This document shows positions 1 to 12,138 of a stretch of 64,000 nt of DNA, piece by piece. Numbering within the stretch: the first letter of the stretch is position 1; every line of letters begins with the position of its first letter. Made by a program: the position numbers and the translations under genes. Source of the DNA: Aplidium turbinatum (Eukaryota > Chordata > Ascidiacea > Aplousobranchia > Polyclinidae); the NCBI GenBank assembly GCA_918807975.1, contig OU964923.1:27137235-27201234 (forward strand), read 5' to 3'. Below the pieces are notes generated by a model. It saw only the letters and a list, made by a program, of their open reading frames with translations. It ran no database searches and had not been told where the DNA came from.

Positions 1-506
1 TTGCGCGAGTAATAATATGCATTTTTTGTAAACGCAATTTGTGAGATGCATTTGTAAGTTATGCAATTAATTTCAAAGTAGCTTACAGGCCAATTAATGT
101 AAAATTGTTTTTGAAGTAAAAGTTAAAGTTATTTGACTAATTTGGTGCATTAACCTAACTTTCCATAAATAATTTCAGTAGACTGCATTATTGATATGAC
201 AATCCCAACTTTTGACAATGACTCAACCAACCGACTGTTTATTTTTTAAAGAGTAACGAAAAATATTTTAATTTCCTTGCGCATTTCCAAATAAATTTAC
301 AATTTTTTTTAGATATTGTAATTACACAATTACAGGCCCGTTGGCTACTATATTATTCAATGTTTTTAAATCATTTTTATATATCGTCCATAGAAAATGA
401 TCTTATCGATTTCTTTATTTAAAGCTATCTAAATAAGTAGGCTATCTAAGTAGCTGCAAATCTAGGTAATAATCAATATCTTAACCACCGAACGTTTCAG
501 CTTCAG
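1..506. other. Intron 1 of gene 1 (partial)
   Basis: Non-coding, AT-rich. It aligns with 20740-21166 and 25130-26222, the introns between signal-peptide exon and domain A in gene 2. No element recognised. Confidence 0.7.
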
Positions 507-794
507 ATACAAATTCACAGCAAACTACGACATGTAAAGAGGAAGACTGGACGGACTACTTTGATGGGGATGATCCCACTGGTAGAGGAGACTTTGAAAC
601 TCTTGACATACTCAACAAAAAGTACCCCGAGGAGATCTGCTCCAATCCAATTGCTGCAGAGGGAAGAGTAAAAGGAGACACAAATGATGATTCTCTTTCT
701 AGTCAGAACGTAGTGGTCTCTAAAATGGGACTCGTTTGCAAAAATATTAACCAATATTGTCGCGATTATGAAGTCAGGTTCTGTTGTCCAAAAA
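507..794 (+). CDS. Gene 1 exon A, WxxW domain
   Basis: The acceptor is cttcag before 507 and the donor is gtaagt at 795. The exon is 288 nt, phase 1 to 1. The domain has the core Glu-Asp-Trp-Thr-Asp-Tyr-Phe-Asp and ends Val-Arg-Phe-Cys-Cys-Pro-Lys. It is closely similar to the exons at 21167 and 26223, which shows the shared origin of the gene copies. Confidence 0.85.
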
Positions 795-3700
795 GTAAGT
801 TGTAAGCAACAAATTAAAGTAATTCATCTCGTTTGTTGAAACGCAACTAAAAGTGGGAATATCCAGTGAAAAATGAAAACATGCAGCCTACTTACTTTCC
901 AACTTTATAGAATGTGTAGCCTACTTTAACGTTATAACATTTGATAATATATTTGATTTAATATATTGATATAATAAATTTATTAAATCAAATATAGTTA
1001 TTAGTCTCTAAACCCTTCACAGCCTGTTTCCCCTAAAAGGAGGATCATCAGAAGGTTCTTATTCAAATAGAATCTAATTTAATGGATTAATCAAATAGAT
1101 TAATAATAATCTAATCAAATAGATTCTATTTGAATAAGGACCTTCTGATTATCCTCCTTTTAGGTGAAACAGGCTGTCAAGGGTTTAAAGACTAATGACC
1201 AATTAACCATATTTGGTTTAATTCGCCCTGCTTGGCTTTTTGCTTGGCATTGAGCACTTTTTGTAGTATTATTTATTGTTTAATATATTTATTATATTTA
1301 ATGATTTTTATGTTTACTGACAGTTGGTGGCCGAGTGATACAAATTTTAACACAATTTTATCAGTAGGCGACAATTCATACATTTGGTTTTGGACACATG
1401 ACAAGTTATTTATAATCGAATTGATTGAGTTTTGCTTTTAGCAACATGATCGTTGCTTACTTTACAATGTAGATTTTAGCGGTGTTGTACGCGTCATTGA
1501 AATAATTTGACGGCGTCAGCGTCAGCGTGAATTGCCTAAAAACTTTACGGCGTAAAGGACTGCGTAAGCTCTTAAAGAAATTGACGGCGTCAGCGTCAGC
1601 GCTAATTTCTAGCGCTATTTTTTGCCAGCGCCTCATAAAACGGAAATATTTCAACCAAGTTCAGGCTAACAATAGCTATAAATAAAGAGCAGGTATTATG
1701 TTTTGAGACTGTATTGTAATTAGCTGCTCAGCCTATTAGTTATTTCCTTGCAGAAAAACAAGCATTTCAAAACGTTTGTCTAACAATCTGCTGCGTTTGG
1801 GACGCATATTCAGGGGCGCCGGAGCGATTTTTGACTGGATGGGCAGGAATATGAAAAAAGGGCGCTTTTGTTGCTGAAAGGCCAATTTTTTTTGTAAGAT
1901 TTAAGATAAGATATAGCGATAATGCTGATCTATCAGCTCATTATCGAGTAATGATACAAGTGTCCGCTATACAAAGAACAATGGCACGAAAAGGCATCAT
2001 GCTATTTTATAATGATGTAATATAACTTACTGTGATGGAAAATTTTGTGTCGTGAATATTATTTTGAGGCAAAAATAGAACATTATAATTAGGCTAAAAG
2101 CGAATAGCATATTGCAAAGTGTGCAGTATAGCTTACATGACCTTAAAAGGGCACCATTGCTCCCTCTTCCCTCCCCATCCACAGAAATGTGAGGGCAGGG
2201 GGGCATCCGCTTTCCCTGCTCCCCCCCGCTTCCGGCGCCCTTGCGCATATTGTCCTTTCCAAGTGAAAACATGCCTTCCACAGCAGCGCTGGTTGGTATT
2301 GGTGTGTTGTATTTCAAAAACAAGTTGAAAACGTTTAGTCGGAAAGGTATCACTTCCAAGCGTGCTGTGATAGTTTAGCATTAATAACTCTTTTAACGAG
2401 GTCCACTGCACCAACATCGCTCTTTTCAGGGGCATAGAGCTCTTGAAATAAAGTATATTCAACGTCCGCGATGCCATTCATGGATTTTTCGCTTTCTGTC
2501 TCTGATCCCTCGTTCTCAATACAAGGGTGATCACCATTTGGCGAACTTCTTCCGCATGTATTCCAGGGAGCCATTCCAACCAACGCAAAAGCCGGTAATT
2601 CGGATGAGTCGCGCTGGCCACAATACATTGTGAAACTCTTATTGTGAAACGAGATTTTCCATGAAAACAAAAAATGATGCTTAGCGCTTGACGCTTAAAA
2701 TCGGCAAAATAGTTGACGGCGCTATCACTTCCGTCAACTGAAAAATAAATTGACGGCGCTAGCCTCAGCGTCAACAAAAAGTTGACGCCGTCAAATTGAC
2801 GGCGTCAACGTACAACACTGGATTTTAGCGACCTGTTTTCGCCTGATGCTGCGAGTTTGCCGTGATAATAGCGGATTGCACTAGTTTCGGAACACAATTC
2901 CCTACAGTCATAGCACATGACTAGGGAACTGTGTTCCGAAAGCTAGTACAATCCACTATTACCATATCTATAAGGCTCCTAGAATCTGAATAATCCACCA
3001 ATTTTTTGGTTTTGTGTTGTTGAAGATAATTCTTGTGGCGTATTAATTGTTGCAATACAATTATATTTTGCATAGTTCCAGAATGTGTTAATGGGGAATG
3101 GACGTCTTTCCTCGACAGCGACGATCCAACTGGGCGGTGCGATTGTGAATTGATGCCGAGGTTGCGTTTGAAGTATGGAGACAAAATTTGTGAAAAGCCA
3201 ACTGCAATTGACGCCAGAAGAGTAGCTGATCAAAAGCACTGGCATTATACTGATTTTGTCTCAGCCATTGATATTAATTTGGAAAGAGGGTTTCGGTGTG
3301 ACAATACATTGAACAGAAGGTGTGACGACTTTGAAATTCGCCTGTGTTGTCCCAAAGGTGAGTGGAGATAGTCTTATTGTCAAAGTTATTTTTGTAATTC
3401 CATGTACCGACAGTTTTTAAGTTATGATTTTCAGTTTTTATTAAAATAAAATATATATTGGATCAATATGTACTAGGCCTAAACAAATAGATGACATGCT
3501 AAATAGTTGATAGATAGCATCAATAGAAAATTCAACGTTTATTCAGAGTTAAAGAGTTTTTTCACTATCTTTATACCTTTGTTTCCCATTGCAGTTATCA
3601 AGCAACAATGCGGACCGAACGATTGGACTGCTTGGTTAAATTGCGACACCCCTTCCGGCCTTGGAGATATTGAGACGATTGATGCCATAAATGAACGCTA

Positions 3701-6700
3701 CCCTGAATCTATATCATGCACAACACCCGCTGCGATTGAGATAAGAACCGCTGACGATGGAGTCCTTTACAATCCTCAAATCTCTGCCTGGAACATGAGA
3801 GCCAGTCCAACATACGGTTTTAGCTGTTATAACGAGCCCCATATGCAATGTCGAGACTTTACTGTCAGATTTTGCTGCCCAAAAAGTGAGAATACTATCT
3901 TTTTAACTAACTATGCTATATGTTGAACGGAATCAAGTAAGTTGGCACAAGCACCAAAAGCGTTAAGGAATCCTTTATAAATATAAATGCTTTGATCTAG
4001 GCTACAGTAATGTTAAATCGTGAAATGTTGCTAATTTTTAACCTATATAGGCTATGACTTAAACATGATCGTACTAAAATAGACGCGTTTTGGAGAAGTG
4101 CAAAGATTTTTCATTCTGTTTGAAATCTTCAGTTTCACATTAGACTTTTCCTGCGTTGAGTGTTTATTTCAGTGGTTTTTATTTTTGTTTATTAGGGATT
4201 TGCTGTTTATTTTAATAAAAAAAAAGTTTTAACGGTTCAGTCAAATGCTGATTAGATCATAAAATATTATCTTTTTAAGTCAAATTTTTGAACGTTTACA
4301 GTAGTTCAATGCAATCTTAATAAGTAGGTCAATAATGTAAGATATAGGCTATATTTTACTTTGCCTGAGTCTATTAATTTGCCATGTCTGCTGTTCGAGA
4401 TGTAGATTATGGTTGGGAGGATTTATTTAATTCCTTTGTGTGCTGTAGGCTACAAAGTATAACGGAAATTGACTCACCGTATTGTCTTCATCAACACAAC
4501 TCCTGGAAATTGCTGTCAGATTTTCATAAAAAAGAATTGCATTAATTAGTATTAATCACTGCGGTAACATAGGAACGGAAATAATTTAACATATCTGGGT
4601 TTGAACAATTAAAATCAAACGCCTGCTTTTGCGAGGCTGCTGATTGGTCGTCGTCGTCGTATGAGCTTTTGGAGTGGAAGGTCTATTCTTTTACCACCCC
4701 AGTTTCATGATGCTCCCAGACTATAAGCTAAAAAGCTACTAGAGAGCAACCAATCTTTTGTTTCATCTTCCAAGACACGCAGACCTTCCACTTAATTAGG
4801 TGGCCTGAAGATGGTGCAATTGTTAATTAATGATTATGTGGTGGAAATGATTATTTGCTTACTGAAAACCAAGCCGAAAACATTTAAACTTGTTGACTAG
4901 TGTAAAAAGGATGAACAACAATGTTTGACCATTATTCCACTTCGTTTGTTGGCTAACAAACAGGACAATGCAAATACAAAAGCAAAACAAACGACAGAAG
5001 TAAGCACGAAGCAATGAAAGCTATTTCGATGTTATTGAATTTGTTCCCTATTTGGCCTGATATTGAGTGTCATGCCAAGACACAACCAGGGGCGCCGGAA
5101 CGATTTTTGACTGGGGGGGCAAGATTACGAAAAAAGGGCACTTTTGTTTACTAAAAGGCCAATTTTTTTTTCAAGTTTTAAGATAAGATGTAGCGATAAT
5201 GCTAATCTATCAGCTCACTATGTATTGAGTAATAATAGCCTACAAGTGTCCGGTATACAAAAAAGGGCATCATGTTATATTATAATGATGTAACCTACTG
5301 TCAAGCCTTAAAGCAGCCTGCGGCCATGGCCGCTAAGTAGTGCTTGAATGACTGCTGGTGCTACCTCCTCAATCGGCCAAGTTTGGCCGCCGGTCTCTTC
5401 TAGCCAATTATTTAATTTCGCAATAGAATGATCGTGGATTGACTGACGAAAATATGTAGTATCAAAGAGTGACGCAAAATTAGGTCAGCGCGTCATAATC
5501 GCCACTGTTGCATTGTGCGGGAATATTTGTTATTGATGGAATATATCCATCTGCGATCACCAGCGGTGTAAGTCTTGTTTGTAATTCCTGACGTTTATTT
5601 TAACAAAGTCTTAATCCGAAGTGCTAATTTATGTCGACTGGCAATATTGTCGTTTTTATGTCGATTCGATGTTGTCGGACATTGAATCGTTGTTAAAAAG
5701 GAGAAATAGGTTAGTTGACGTCCGAGGGGAAAACATTTTTTGATCATATTTTGCAAAAATTATACTTCTTTTAGTAATGTTCTTCACATCATTGAAATAC
5801 TTATTTCATTACCTTGCCGTCATCGTCAACACATGTCGAACGTTGTTTTTTGTTGCTAAAAAGAATTCTAGGGAAGTGGCGAATTTCTTTAAAATCAGCC
5901 ACATTGGAGACACTCGTGCGAGTGTCGTTAGAGTTAGATGGTCCCGCATCAGTACTGGATTACTATCCCGATAAAGCAGTTATTGCGTGGTGCAACGAAT
6001 CTATTGTAGGACGTCGCCCAGGCCCAGATTTCAACAACGCTAAGTGATCATTTTAGCATTGTTGCAAGTTTAATTCTATTTACTTGTGCTATCGTTATTT
6101 TTATTTTGTATTTTAGCCTCCAAGCACGCAGATTTGGCCGCCGAGAAGGAGCTCCCGGTAGGCCACGATGGCTGCCGAAAAAAAAAGAGTTTTAAGGCCT
6201 GTAGGCTACTGTGTTGCAAAATTTTGTGCCGTAAATATTATTTTGAGGCAAAAATGAAAGATTATAATCAAGCTAAGAGCGAATAGCAGAAATTGTTATA
6301 TTGCAAAATGTGCAGTAGCTTACATGACTTTAAAAGGGCACCATTGCCCCCCCTGCCCCTCCATCTGCAGAAAAATTGAGGGCAGGGGGGGGCATCCGCT
6401 CCTCCTGCCCCCCCGCTTCCGGCGCCCCTGGACACAACCAAGTTTTCTTGATAATAATCGAACCAATAACCACTAGGTCGTCGAATAGATGCCTTCAGTA
6501 TTTAGTCACAGAGTGGACAACACAAAAACTTCTTCGTTTAATAAAAATATTTACACGAATTGTTATTAACCATATGTTTGGAATACGGCAAAATTACTTC
6601 TCTACCAAAGTTATATTAAAACTCTTATCATTAAAAATCGAGTCTGCACTGATGGTTTCAATCCTGATTTAAAACTGTGGTGTTTTTTACAGATAATGTT

Positions 6701-9700
6701 GTGCCTGAATGCACAAACGGAAAATGGACTGACTACTTTGATTCAGATGATCCAACTGGCCAAGGGGACTTTGAAACGATCTCATCATTGAAAAAAACAT
6801 TTCCTGATCAATTCTGCACTAACCCAATTGCAATAGATGCTAGACTCGTAGGCACAGACATTCACCATCCAGTCGATGGACGCATCGCTCACTTGAGCAT
6901 AGAAGATGGATTTTCTTGCAAAACCTCTGACAACAACGCACAATGTGGAGATTACGAAGTACGATTTTGTTGCCCCCCACGTAAGTAAAAGCTAGTTGCA
7001 ATAACCAGGTCCGCTGAGAGAATATTTTAGGCCCGGTACCAATGAGATTCTTGGGCCCAAATCAAGATATGTAAAAAAACGCGCACTGTAGCCAAAGGAT
7101 ACGCTATGTTTGTTTTTTCTTTTCAAGAAAAATGTCTGTTTGCTGATATTAGCCACAGGGTTGTCATACAAATTGTACATTACGCTACCATTGTTGATTT
7201 TCGAGCACTGAAGATGAAGACAGTCTAATTTTCGAAACGTTTGTTGAACATGAGTTTAACATCCACATTTTGGGCTCTCTCTTTTATTAAAATGTAACGC
7301 ATTTCTGGATTTGTGTTTAATTTTACCCAAAAATGGAAAATGGCTGAGTTTATGGCCCATTCAGACAAATGGCCACATTGGGCTCAATTTGAAAATTTGA
7401 TATTGCTTAGTTGACTGAATTTAAAGTTTTTTTATGGCCAAATCATTATCGTAACAACCCTGCCAGCCTTGGTACGAATCAACAAAGTGCCGCAAGCACA
7501 GCATGGATGAATGAAGGGTATTATGCCAGGATTTTAGATTTCAATGTGTTTGTGGTGAAATTTTGTGTTTTTTGAATGCTGCTACCTAAAACAAGTCAAA
7601 TCGTTTGTTTAGTCGTCTAAGAAAAATCTGATAAAGGAAAGATAACTTAATGGTTCCTCTACGACTATACGTACACCACTAGGCTTACCTTTGATTTTAT
7701 ATCAATCGTCTGTCTAATGTGGTGGCAAATGAAGTCAGAAAAATTTCATCCAGTAGGCCTACAGCTAGACCAATAATGATAAACTAGAATCCATACTTAT
7801 GTCGCTAAAGGCGAGTGTTTGAAGTTATTAGCAGGAAGTAATAAAGTGAATGTGCAAATTGCAGAACCGTCACTGATAATTTTTTTCTAAACCGGTGGTT
7901 CCCAACAACCTAAGCTTTACAGATCCTACACAAGTCTATAAAAATTTTAACACTAAAAGTATTAAGCGGTACAATGACCGCTTTACATTTTAAAGTGAAT
8001 GGTATTTCGTCCGTTTCAAAATCAGGACTTTGACCTTATACGACTTTTAACCATTTTGTTAAAAGTTTACACTGATGGAATAATTTTTGCTGTAGGCTAA
8101 TATTCCCTATAAATAGATACCAAGCTGTCTGTGTGTGACCGCTGTTTCATTTTGTACTCCCTTATGCAATTTACTTCTATGATCTCGTTTTTGTTGCAAA
8201 TGTTACAAAAAGTAAAGGTATAGTAGCTTACGGCGCTTTACATTTTCATGAGAAGGAGGTCAAACCTCAAAACATAAAAATAAAACAATAATTTGTTGTT
8301 TTATGCTCTACCATAATCCTAATTCGATAATACTAGAAGTAGGCTACCGAGCCATCAATTTTGACGGTTTTTCACTTGAATGGTGTTTTGTCCGTTTTAA
8401 CAACCGGACTTAGAGCATCCACGAGTTTAAATTATGAAAGTTTACTTTGATAGGTTCACGCATGTGAAACACTGCATAAAATATTGTACAGGACATATAA
8501 CATCGGCATTGTGTGTTCTGTATTCATCTAGGTATAAAATTCAATTCAATTTATTTTTCTTTGTCAGAATACAAAAGAAATGATATTGTGAAAAAGAATG
8601 CAAAATGCAATATCGGTATTTTGAAACAGTGGTCGTATGTAATCGCTTGGTTGGGTTAGGTTGTGAAAAGTCTTGACAGTTCTTGGTTAACTTGTAAGTA
8701 AATTTAAGTTTGCAGAGCTCGCACTGAAGCTCAATAGTTTCAAGATTCTCAGTTGTGATAATTGTTTGAAAAAAGTCCATGGCAACAAAAGTTTTGGAAA
8801 ATACTGTTATTTATTTTTTTAAACAATTTTTATTTTTCAAACTTACGTTGCTAGTTTACAGACTGAGCATGCGAAATTGATATCAGGTAAAAACAATTAT
8901 GATTTTACACAGCGTCAGAAAAATGCATTGATGGCCGGTGGACGGACTTCTTTAACGTTGACAGTCCAAACGAGGGTGGAGACTTTGAAGATTTGTCAAC
9001 CCATTACAACATGTTCCCTGATAAGCTGTGCCCAAACCCCACAGCAATTGATGTTCGAACCAGTGCAGGAACACCTTATTCAGTTCGAAATCAAAATGTG
9101 CTCATCAACCTAAAGAAAGGCTTCAGATGTTACAACAATCAACCACCTGGTCAAGACTGTTGTGATTATAAAGTCAGATACTGTTGTCCAGGTATACTGT
9201 ATTCAAAGTATTAACACAACCTCGCTTTCATTTTGTTTTTGTTACTACAAGTTGAGGGATGGTATAAACTAGGCTCAAAACGCTTTTATTTTTATTGTAA
9301 AAATTTTTATCCCAGCCTATTTGCGTTAGATAAAAAAAAAGGCAATAAAAATACAAAAAATACATGACTACAAAAATAAGTGGCTGCAAAAAACTTTTTG
9401 TCTCTTGAGTATCAATAGAATAGCCTACTTTCTTTGCAATAATATAACCAAACAAAAATCCCATATTCAACTTCATAACTTTATTATATTTCTTTCTAGT
9501 GTCAATAGAATATTTGTGTTAGGATTTCATTTCAATTAAGTTACAATATTGCAAAGTTTTTGTTTTTTATGCAAACGTTACACTTATAGGCGTAAATATG
9601 GACCATTGCCTCTAAGTTTCTTCAGTTAGAGATGTATTCTCGGATTAGCTTTTTCTCTGGTTTAAGCAAAAAGCTTCAATCTTTTCAGTATGATTAACTA

Positions 9701-10727
9701 ACTTCAATTAGACTTCTTCTTTTTTTCATTGATTGTATGTCAACACTATTTCCAAAAAGATTGGTTGATAAACTAAACTCCCTTGCCATAAACAAGCACG
9801 ACGGGCAACTTTCTGTTTACAAAATTGTTTGGTGGTTTGCGACAGATACACCTTTCCCTATCCATTTGGAGTTCTTTATTATCCACTTTCATAATCTAAC
9901 GTCGAGTTTCTAATTTTGAGAAAAGAAACAAAAAACTATAATAATCAAGTATACTATTTCGTGACGTAGTATGATTTGCAATTATTGATCCAACAGATGA
10001 ATACGTAACAGCTTTACTATTTAATTTGTGTATCTTGTTAATGCTTTTGCTTACTCAATCGACGCGAACTGTGCAAAGTGACATATAGTTTTATGATGCT
10101 GTCTAGTGCAAGGGTTATTTTTATCTGACAAAGCAGGCTACTTTACAGTAACCTACTTTTGTGACAAAACTTTTACTTTAAACTGTAAACTTTTGTGATT
10201 GTAAGGGCACAACCAACGGACCAAGTACATCAGAGCATGGGAGACTTTGCAGACTTGTAGGCAATTTATATTAGGAAAATAGACATCAAACTTGGCTTGA
10301 TGAGAAGTAAAACTTCCTAACACTCGCTATCCTTTACTTTTCAGAAAAGGCAGAATGTGAAGATAAGTGCTCACGTTTGAATGGTATATGGACAGAGTTC
10401 TTTGACATTGATGATCCTTCTTCTTCAACGGACGGATGTGATTGTGAATTGTTGTCCTCAATAAGAGCGATAGATTCCTCAGTGTGTCAGTTTCCAGTAG
10501 CGATTGATGCTCGTCTACTCAACAATGCAAATTATACTACTGCTCATCAAATAGTTGACTTAAGTCTTTCAGGAGGCTTCAGTTGTCGCAACAGCCAACA
10601 ACAACCCCCGGCCACATGTCAAGATTATAAAGTTCGATTTTGTTGCACGAAGGAAGAGGAGGAAGAGATGGTGACGGTGGCGGATGTTATTGTGGTGGAG
10701 GAAGACGAGGAGATGGTGGAGGTGTAA
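507..10727 (+). CDS. WxxW-domain secreted mucin-like gene 1 (six exons, 5' partial)
   Basis: Joined exons 507-794, 3076-3357, 3595-3885, 6693-6980, 8913-9191 and 10345-10727. Each of the first five is a multiple of three, lies between phase-1 introns, and encodes one Mucin-2 WxxW domain with the pattern Cys, Trp-Thr-x-Tyr/Phe-Phe, Asp-x-Asp-x-Pro, Asp-Phe-Glu, Cys-x-x-Pro, Asp-Tyr-x-Val-Arg-Phe-Cys-Cys-Pro. In known proteins this domain occurs in gel-forming mucins and CILP, in secreted extracellular matrix or mucus. No signal-peptide exon is visible. By homology with gene 2 it should lie about 500 bp left of the window, because the first 500 bases align with gene 2's intron 1. The last exon ends in TAA at 10727 after an acidic tail, and AATAAA follows at 11036. 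No VWD domain follows, unlike gene 2. The gene could be a shorter secreted paralogue or a decaying copy. Confidence 0.72.
998..1206. repeat. Inverted-repeat MITE
   Basis: Two arms of about 85 bp are near-perfect inverted copies. The inner part contains the cagcctgtttc motif that recurs at 15062 and, reversed, at 59445. Flanking bases also pair for several positions, so the exact ends are not fixed. It lies in intron A-B of gene 1 and is absent from the gene 2 copies. Confidence 0.65.
1480..2820 (-). mobile_element. hAT transposon remnant with 8-bp TSD
   Basis: Flanked by perfect gattttag duplications (1472-1479, 2821-2828). Ends are cggtgttgtacg and cgtacaacactg. Subterminal copies of gacggcgtcagcgtcagcg lie at the left end, with related ones at the right. 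The minus strand around 2260-2360 encodes Asn-Thr-Pro-Ile-Pro-Thr-Ser-Ala-Ala-Val-Glu, the hAT dimerisation-domain signature. The transposase is mostly deleted, and a second hAT sits inside. Confidence 0.8.
1811..2243 (+). mobile_element. Nested hAT MITE, 433 bp
   Basis: Ends are caggggcgccgga and tccggcgcccttg, with perfect 8-bp duplications cgcatatt at 1803-1810 and 2244-2251. It inserted into the hAT at 1480-2820. Its ends match the larger element at 5087-6430, so it is an internally deleted relative. Confidence 0.85.
2862..2962. repeat. Short palindromic MITE
   Basis: Arms of about 45 bp (from gtgataatagcggattg to its inverse) around a loop near 2908. It lies in intron A-B just right of the hAT. 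Confidence 0.6.
3076..3357 (+). CDS. Gene 1 exon B, WxxW domain
   Basis: The acceptor is tttgcatag before 3076 and the donor is gtgagt at 3358. The exon is 282 nt, phase 1 to 1. This domain type has an extra Cys-Asp-Cys-Glu segment where the other domains have Gly-Asp-Phe-Glu, so it probably makes one additional disulphide. It ends Leu-Cys-Cys-Pro-Lys. Confidence 0.85.
3595..3885 (+). CDS. Gene 1 exon C, WxxW domain
   Basis: The acceptor is cattgcag before 3595 and the donor is gtgaga at 3886. The exon is 291 nt, phase 1 to 1. The aromatic core is Trp-Thr-Ala-Trp, the closest match here to a literal WxxW, followed by Leu-Asn-Cys-Asp. It ends Arg-Phe-Cys-Cys-Pro-Lys. Only 237 bp of intron separate it from exon B, and the same tight B-C spacing occurs in gene 2. 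Confidence 0.85.
3886..5086. other. Intron C-D of gene 1, left part
   Basis: Non-coding. Mostly alignable to 27807-28660 of gene 2. A block at about 4645-4815 resembles 54755-54830 (shared ttttaccaccccag core) and is missing in gene 2, so it is probably a short dispersed repeat. Confidence 0.55.
5087..6430 (+). mobile_element. hAT transposon with transposase C-terminal remnant
   Basis: Ends caggggcgccgga and tccggcgcccctg; perfect 8-bp duplications gacacaac at 5079-5086 and 6431-6438. Gene 2 has the empty site near 33181. Positions 5814-6030 encode Ser-Ser-Thr-His-Val-Glu-Arg-Cys-Phe, a hAT dimerisation motif, followed by Lys-Arg-Ile-Leu-Gly-Lys. No full transposase remains, so it is non-autonomous. 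Confidence 0.85.
6693..6980 (+). CDS. Gene 1 exon D, WxxW domain
   Basis: The acceptor is ttttttacag before 6693 and the donor is gtaagt at 6981. The exon is 288 nt, phase 1 to 1. The core is [10 protein letters not shown], and the exon ends Phe-Cys-Cys-Pro-Pro. It is nearly identical to gene 2 exon D at 33352, with only a few substitutions. Confidence 0.86.
6981..8912. other. Intron D-E of gene 1
   Basis: 1.9 kb non-coding, against 318 bp in gene 2. Only the ends align. The extra 1.6 kb starts with a divergent block at about 7010 and holds two related stretches (7900-8100, 8340-8470) that look like decayed insertions; no boundaries are legible. Confidence 0.5.
8913..9191 (+). CDS. Gene 1 exon E, WxxW domain
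   Basis: The acceptor is tttacacag before 8913 and the donor is gtatac at 9192, a weaker donor that is also kept in gene 2. The exon is 279 nt, phase 1 to 1. The core is Arg-Trp-Thr-Asp-Phe-Phe. A Cys-Cys-Asp-Tyr variant precedes the usual end, Arg-Tyr-Cys-Cys-Pro. Confidence 0.84.
9192..10344. other. Intron E-F of gene 1
   Basis: Non-coding and partly alignable to gene 2. It has a single aaaaataagtggctgc unit near 9373, where gene 2 has an expanded array. Confidence 0.55.
10345..10727 (+). CDS. Gene 1 exon F, WxxW domain and acidic C-terminal tail
   Basis: The acceptor is acttttcag before 10345. The domain runs to about 10650 and ends Arg-Phe-Cys-Cys. After it the reading frame differs from gene 2 exon F. 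The purine-rich GGA/GGT tract that encodes a Gly-rich linker in gene 2 is here read as a Glu/Val-rich tail ending in TAA at 10725-10727. The gene 2 donor context is not conserved; only a weak GTGTAA remains. Read as it stands, this is the terminal exon. An indel that disabled an earlier splice form is the alternative explanation. Confidence 0.7.
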
Positions 10728-11035
10728 AAAGTTTCATGACTAAAGTTAACTCTATATTTTCCGGGTGGTGCTGATTCAGCATGCAGTAGGCCCTCTCTGA
10801 ACATGCTGTCGTGTAGTAACCATTTGCTCTATAGATCCAGAATTTTTTTTTTACCTGAATATTATTATCGAATTTTATCATGTAAAAAATTCGCCTTTCA
10901 GCTCTTAAAACTTTTCATGCATGCATATGGATTTAAGCGCACTTGCAGAAACTATGCTCATTTTGGAAAAGATTGTGTTTCTTTATTAGGCTACTCATCA
11001 TCATGGAGCACAACGCTTGGAAGGTGCTGTCTGAA

Positions 11036-11041
11036 AATAAA
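11036..11041 (+). terminator. Candidate poly(A) signal of gene 1
   Basis: AATAAA lies 309 bp after the TAA of exon F. The aligned position after gene 2 exon F reads AATAAC, so one substitution separates a canonical signal from a non-signal. T-rich sequence follows downstream. Confidence 0.45.
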
Positions 11042-11085
11042 ACCACAAATCATGTGATTCATGCTTTCATTGCCTGTTTTCTGCT

Positions 11086-11250
11086 TCATCATCATCATCA
11101 TCATCATTGTCAGCCATTGTTGTTCCACTGCAGGACGAAGGCCTTCCTCATATCTTTATAATTTTGTCTGTTTTTGCACGTTTGTGCCCGGTGTTTGTCG
11201 AATTGGTAGAGTTCGTCTCGCCATCTTTCTGCTTAACCCTATCTTAATAC
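11086..11250 (-). mobile_element. LINE 3'-end fragment
   Basis: A (CAT)n run followed by gtcagccattgttgttccac and a ctgcaggacgaaggcct core, the reversed form of a widespread invertebrate LINE 3' terminus with (ATG)n tail. The left edge is the tail; the right edge is approximate. Confidence 0.5.
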
Positions 11251-11592
11251 GAGCTGTTTTCGTACGCGGAAAGCACGTCACGGGCTTTCTTAGCCCCGTG
11301 CTAATTAATCGCTAAAAACGGGAGCTATGAAAATCACGGAACCAAAATATTTTACAAGGTAATAGCCATGTGTATTGTGCGTATAGAAATTAAATTTTTA
11401 CTCAACAACTTTATTTAAATAAAGTGTTTGAGATGAAAAAACGTCAGAAAGTCGGTTTTTATTCTAATTTCCCAAAAATAGCTTTAAAATTGAAATTTTT
11501 GACTTATAACAGAACTAAACAAAAAATTACTTGTGCTCATTAATATAAACCAAGGCATTTTTGAACGTTTCTCTATTTCAAAGTAATGGTAC

Positions 11593-12138
11593 TGTTCCCG
11601 ACAATTTTCACCAAATCAAACGTCATATAAAAACCGTTATGGTCTACTTAACCTAGCTGGCATCTTACGTCATGGAAATTGCTAGAAAATGTCCAAATAT
11701 TGCACCATCGGTCGTAAGACCTGATGAAATATTGCATCACTACCTTTGAACACCGGTTTGAATTGCGTGACAATGTCTTTCATTATTGCGTCACAGTTAC
11801 TGTCTACGTACATTTGAGATATTGCAAATCATTCTGGTTATTCGTAAAATTGTTTGTTGGAAGTCAGTCGCATATTTAACTGTTTGCTTGGTGCTTGCTA
11901 GCTCTGGACAAATTTTCCGTCTTTTAACTAAGTAATCTGTTCTGTAGTGACAAGTTTTAGTGGTGTACGGCGTTGCATCCAATTTCGACAGCTTTGAGGC
12001 TATTTTTACAGAAATACAATTTTGAATAGACGTTTCAAAGGAGTGTTTCTTTTTCGGTCATTACATACAGACGAACGGATCCGGGAACTTTATGTTACAA
12101 TTTTCCCACGAAGAGATTATGGTTTACCGCTGTGACCA
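11593..12138 (+). mobile_element. Solo LTR of an LTR retrotransposon (copy a)
   Basis: Begins TGTTCC and ends TGTGACCA with perfect 5-bp duplications ggtac on both sides. 546 bp. No internal region. Same family as 13426, 15456 and 42175. A relic whose internal part was lost, probably by LTR-LTR recombination. Confidence 0.75.
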
